This document shows, one piece after another, positions 12,994 through 14,953 of a stretch of 14,953 bases of DNA. The DNA comes from Betaproteobacteria bacterium UBA2293. GTDB lineage: Bacteria > Pseudomonadota > Gammaproteobacteria > Burkholderiales > Rhodocyclaceae. The position numbers and the translations under genes are program-made. Location of the stretch: NCBI GenBank assembly GCA_002345845.1, contig DDWF01000005.1, positions 27,005-41,957 on the forward strand. Direction: 5' to 3'. The notes below the pieces were generated by a model. It was given only the letters and a program-made list of their open reading frames with translations, was not told where the DNA came from and made no database searches. Position 1 is the stretch's first letter. The number at the start of each line of letters is the position of its first letter.

Positions 12994-14953
12994 ATGAGCG
13001 ATATCGACCTCAAACGTTTTTTCCTGGAACAGGTTCCCCTGTTCGCCCACTTTCCCGCCGACAAGGTCGAGGAAATCGTCATCAAGTCGCGGCTTGCCAC
13101 CTACGAAGGCAATGAAGCCATCCTCGAAACCGGTGACGAGGGCCATTGCATCGGCGTCATGATCAGCGGCCACGCCGAGATTTCGCTGACCGACAACACC
13201 GGCACCCGGGCTGTGATCAGCCAGCTTGAAGCCGGCGACGTCTTCGGCGTCATGTCGCTGCTCACCGGTGACCGCATCGTCGCCGACGTCATCGCCGGCA
13301 ATCGCTGCTTCGTGCTGATGATTTCGCAGGAAGTGTTCAACGCCCACATCCTGACCAACCCCAAGGCCGTCGGCTACCTCTCCCGCCTGCTCGCCGACCG
13401 CACGCGCGCCATGAGCAGCGACCTGGCCGGCGCCCAGGCGCGCGCCCTGGTCCGCTCGGAAGACCCTTACGCGCTGTCGCTGACCAGCAATACGCCGGGC
13501 AAGATCGTCTCGCTCAACGTCGGCCTCAGCCAGATTCATTTCGGCATCTACGACACCGCCGAGAGTGGTGCCGACATCCACGGCATCATCGACAATGCCG
13601 ACCAGCAGGTCGCCCGCATCACGGTCCGCGTCGGACCGCAGGTGCAGACCATGGAGCACGTGCCGTTCAAGCTCTCCGACCTGTTCAAGGTGATGGTCGA
13701 GGCGACCGCCCTGCTCGGCCCGGCCTTTACCTTCCATCCGGAGGACGTCACCGCCATCGGCCACCGTGTCGTCCACGGCGGCAACAAGTTCTCCAGCTCG
13801 GTCGTCATCACCCCGGCGGTGATCGCCGACATCGAGGAACTGGCAGTCTTCGCGCCGCTGCACAACCCGGTCAACGTCGCCGGCATCCGCGTGGCGCTGA
13901 AGCACTTCCCGAATGTGCCGCAGGTTGCCGTCTTCGACACCGCCTTCCACCAGACGCTGGCGCCTTACGCCTATCTCTACGGCCTGCCCTACGATCTGTA
14001 CAAGCAGCACGGCATCCGCCGCTACGGCTTCCATGGCACCTCGCACCGCTACGTCTCGCTGAAGGCGGCCGAGGTCCTGAAGCGACCGCTCGGCGAACTG
14101 GAAATCATCTCCTGCCACCTCGGCATTGGCGCCTCCTTGTGCGCCATCGATCACGGCCGTTCGGTCGATACGACCATGGGCATGACCCCGGCTGACGGCC
14201 TGATCATGCCCAGCCGCTCGGGCAGCATCGATCCGGCAGTGATGATCCACCTGATGGAACAGCACGGCATGTCGGCCGAACAGTTGTCCACGCTGATCAA
14301 TACCGAAAGCGGCCTCAAAGGCATTTCCGGCATCTCCAGCGACATCCGCGAGATCGAGGCGGCGGCCGCCGACGGCCATCACCGTGCCCTGCTCGCCCAC
14401 AAGGCCTTCTGCTACCAGGTACGCAAGAACATCGGTGCCTACGTTGCCGCGATGGGCGGCATCGACGTCCTCGCCTTCACCGGCGACGTCGGCGAAAGCA
14501 GCGCCACGGTACGCAGCCTGGCCTGCCAGGGCCTGGAATTCATGGGCATCAAGCTCGACGAGGAGAAGAACCGCAATCTCGCCCAACTCGGTTCGCATGC
14601 GGTGATCTCGGCCGACGACTCGCCGGTCAAGATCCTGGTAGTCACCAACGACGACGAGCGCCTGGTCGCCTGGGAGGCGCTGCGCGCCATCGAGCGCAAC
14701 CAGTTGCTGCTGGAAGCCCGCGCCGGCGAGACGCCGGCCATTCCGGTGGAAATCTCGGCGCACCACGTGCATCTGGCGCAGGCCGATGTTGAAGCCCTGT
14801 TCGGCCCCGGCCACCAGCTGACGCCGATGCACGAACTGTCACAACCGGGCCAATACGCCTGCGAGGAACAGGTGCATCTGGTCGGCCCCAAGGGGCGCAT
14901 CGCCAAGGTCCGCGTGCTCGGCCCGACACGCAAGGAAACCCAGGTCGAAATCG
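12994..14953 (+). CDS. Fusion: cyclic-nucleotide-binding-like domain, acetate/propionate kinase, PduL-type phosphotransacylase (3' end beyond window)
   Basis: At least 653 residues. Residues 5-145 form a CAP_ED-like beta-roll (LFAHFPADKVEEIV, ETGDEGHCIGVMISGHAEIS, GDVFGVMSLLTGDRIVADV). Residues about 168-565 form an acetate/propionate kinase. Conserved catalytic positions are R258 (GHRVVHGG), D315 (FDTAFHQT), H347 (YGFHGTSHRYV), R408 (SRSGSIDP) and E501 (VGES). The P-loop-like NxGSSSxK is NVGLSQIH (175-182) and HLGNGAS is HLGIGAS (375-381), so several substrate-site residues differ. From about 584 a PduL phosphotransacylase begins (EISAHHVHL with H591/H593, LFGPGHQLTP, ELSQPGQYACEE, GPTRKETQVEI) and runs off the edge. 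Together these would interconvert acyl-CoA, acyl-phosphate and acid with ATP. The ATG has GGAG 6 nt upstream. Domain identities are strong; activity of each domain is inferred. Confidence 0.88.
   Translation, partial: MSDIDLKRFFLEQVPLFAHFPADKVEEIVIKSRLATYEGNEAILETGDEGHCIGVMISGHAEISLTDNTGTRAVISQLEAGDVFGVMSLLTGDRIVADVIAGNRCFVLMISQEVFNAHILTNPKAVGYLSRLLADRTRAMSSDLAGAQARALVRSEDPYALSLTSNTPGKIVSLNVGLSQIHFGIYDTAESGADIHGIIDNADQQVARITVRVGPQVQTMEHVPFKLSDLFKVMVEATALLGPAFTFHPEDVTAIGHRVVHGGNKFSSSVVITPAVIADIEELAVFAPLHNPVNVAGIRVALKHFPNVPQVAVFDTAFHQTLAPYAYLYGLPYDLYKQHGIRRYGFHGTSHRYVSLKAAEVLKRPLGELEIISCHLGIGASLCAIDHGRSVDTTMGMTPADGLIMPSRSGSIDPAVMIHLMEQHGMSAEQLSTLINTESGLKGISGISSDIREIEAAAADGHHRALLAHKAFCYQVRKNIGAYVAAMGGIDVLAFTGDVGESSATVRSLACQGLEFMGIKLDEEKNRNLAQLGSHAVISADDSPVKILVVTNDDERLVAWEALRAIERNQLLLEARAGETPAIPVEISAHHVHLAQADVEALFGPGHQLTPMHELSQPGQYACEEQVHLVGPKGRIAKVRVLGPTRKETQVEI

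Noticed and set aside
12820..14832. A 670-codon open frame on the minus strand opposite the kinase fusion
   Set aside because: Its translation is low in structure and rich in D, V, G and A, typical of the antisense of GC-rich coding DNA. The plus strand has unmistakable conserved domains.

Overview
The window reads as GC-rich chromosomal DNA of a betaproteobacterium, most likely of the Rhodocyclales (Dechloromonas/Azospira/Accumulibacter-like). The reasons are the cysI-DUF934-cysH order, the proteobacterial ispZ-yciI-bolA-parvulin cluster, a nosD gene, a divergent cysB, and several c-di-GMP and HDOD signalling proteins. No lineage marker such as rRNA is present, so this placement is an inference. 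Coding density is high and codon use looks even. I see no complete mobile element, tRNA, rRNA or CRISPR array.

Layout. (1) 1-638, minus strand: the 5' part of a receiver/HD-GYP response regulator that runs off the left edge. (2) 690-2686, plus: a tight operon of ispZ (yciB), a YciI-family gene, bolA and a secreted parvulin-type prolyl isomerase. It is closed by a run of three hairpins ending in a Rho-independent terminator. (3) 2773-6246: an EAL-like/HDOD protein, an isolated nosD with an FNR/Dnr-like box, and a convergent minus-strand HDOD protein whose end overlaps that of nosD by 9 nt. (4) 6313-10578: the assimilatory sulfate reduction locus. cysB (minus) diverges from cysI-DUF934-cysH (plus), and a palindromic array of degenerate heptamers lies between them. 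The 3' end of cysH is duplicated in tandem with its downstream UTR, and only the second copy has a complete terminator. (5) 10593-12008, minus: a soluble methyl-accepting chemotaxis protein with its sensor at the C-terminus. (6) 12279-12875: a DUF502 membrane protein. (7) 12994 to the right edge: a large gene fusing a cyclic-nucleotide-binding-like domain, an acetate/propionate-kinase domain and the start of a PduL-type phosphotransacylase domain.

How the genes work together. In the sulfate locus, CysH is of the [4Fe-4S] APS-reductase type and makes sulfite; CysI reduces sulfite to sulfide; CysB is the expected regulator. DUF934 is a usual but uncharacterised companion. NosD belongs to copper-site maturation of nitrous oxide reductase, but no other nos gene is in the window. 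The terminal fusion would place both steps of acetyl-CoA/acyl-CoA to acyl-phosphate to acid plus ATP on one polypeptide under an N-terminal sensor domain.

The most interesting items are: the cNMP-kinase-PduL fusion with several altered kinase active-site residues; a TTGCTGCA(C/G)CGCAA motif shared by the promoter regions of DUF502 and the fusion gene; the duplicated cysH tail; and two genes (ispZ and nosD) whose promoter geometry predicts nearly leaderless mRNAs.
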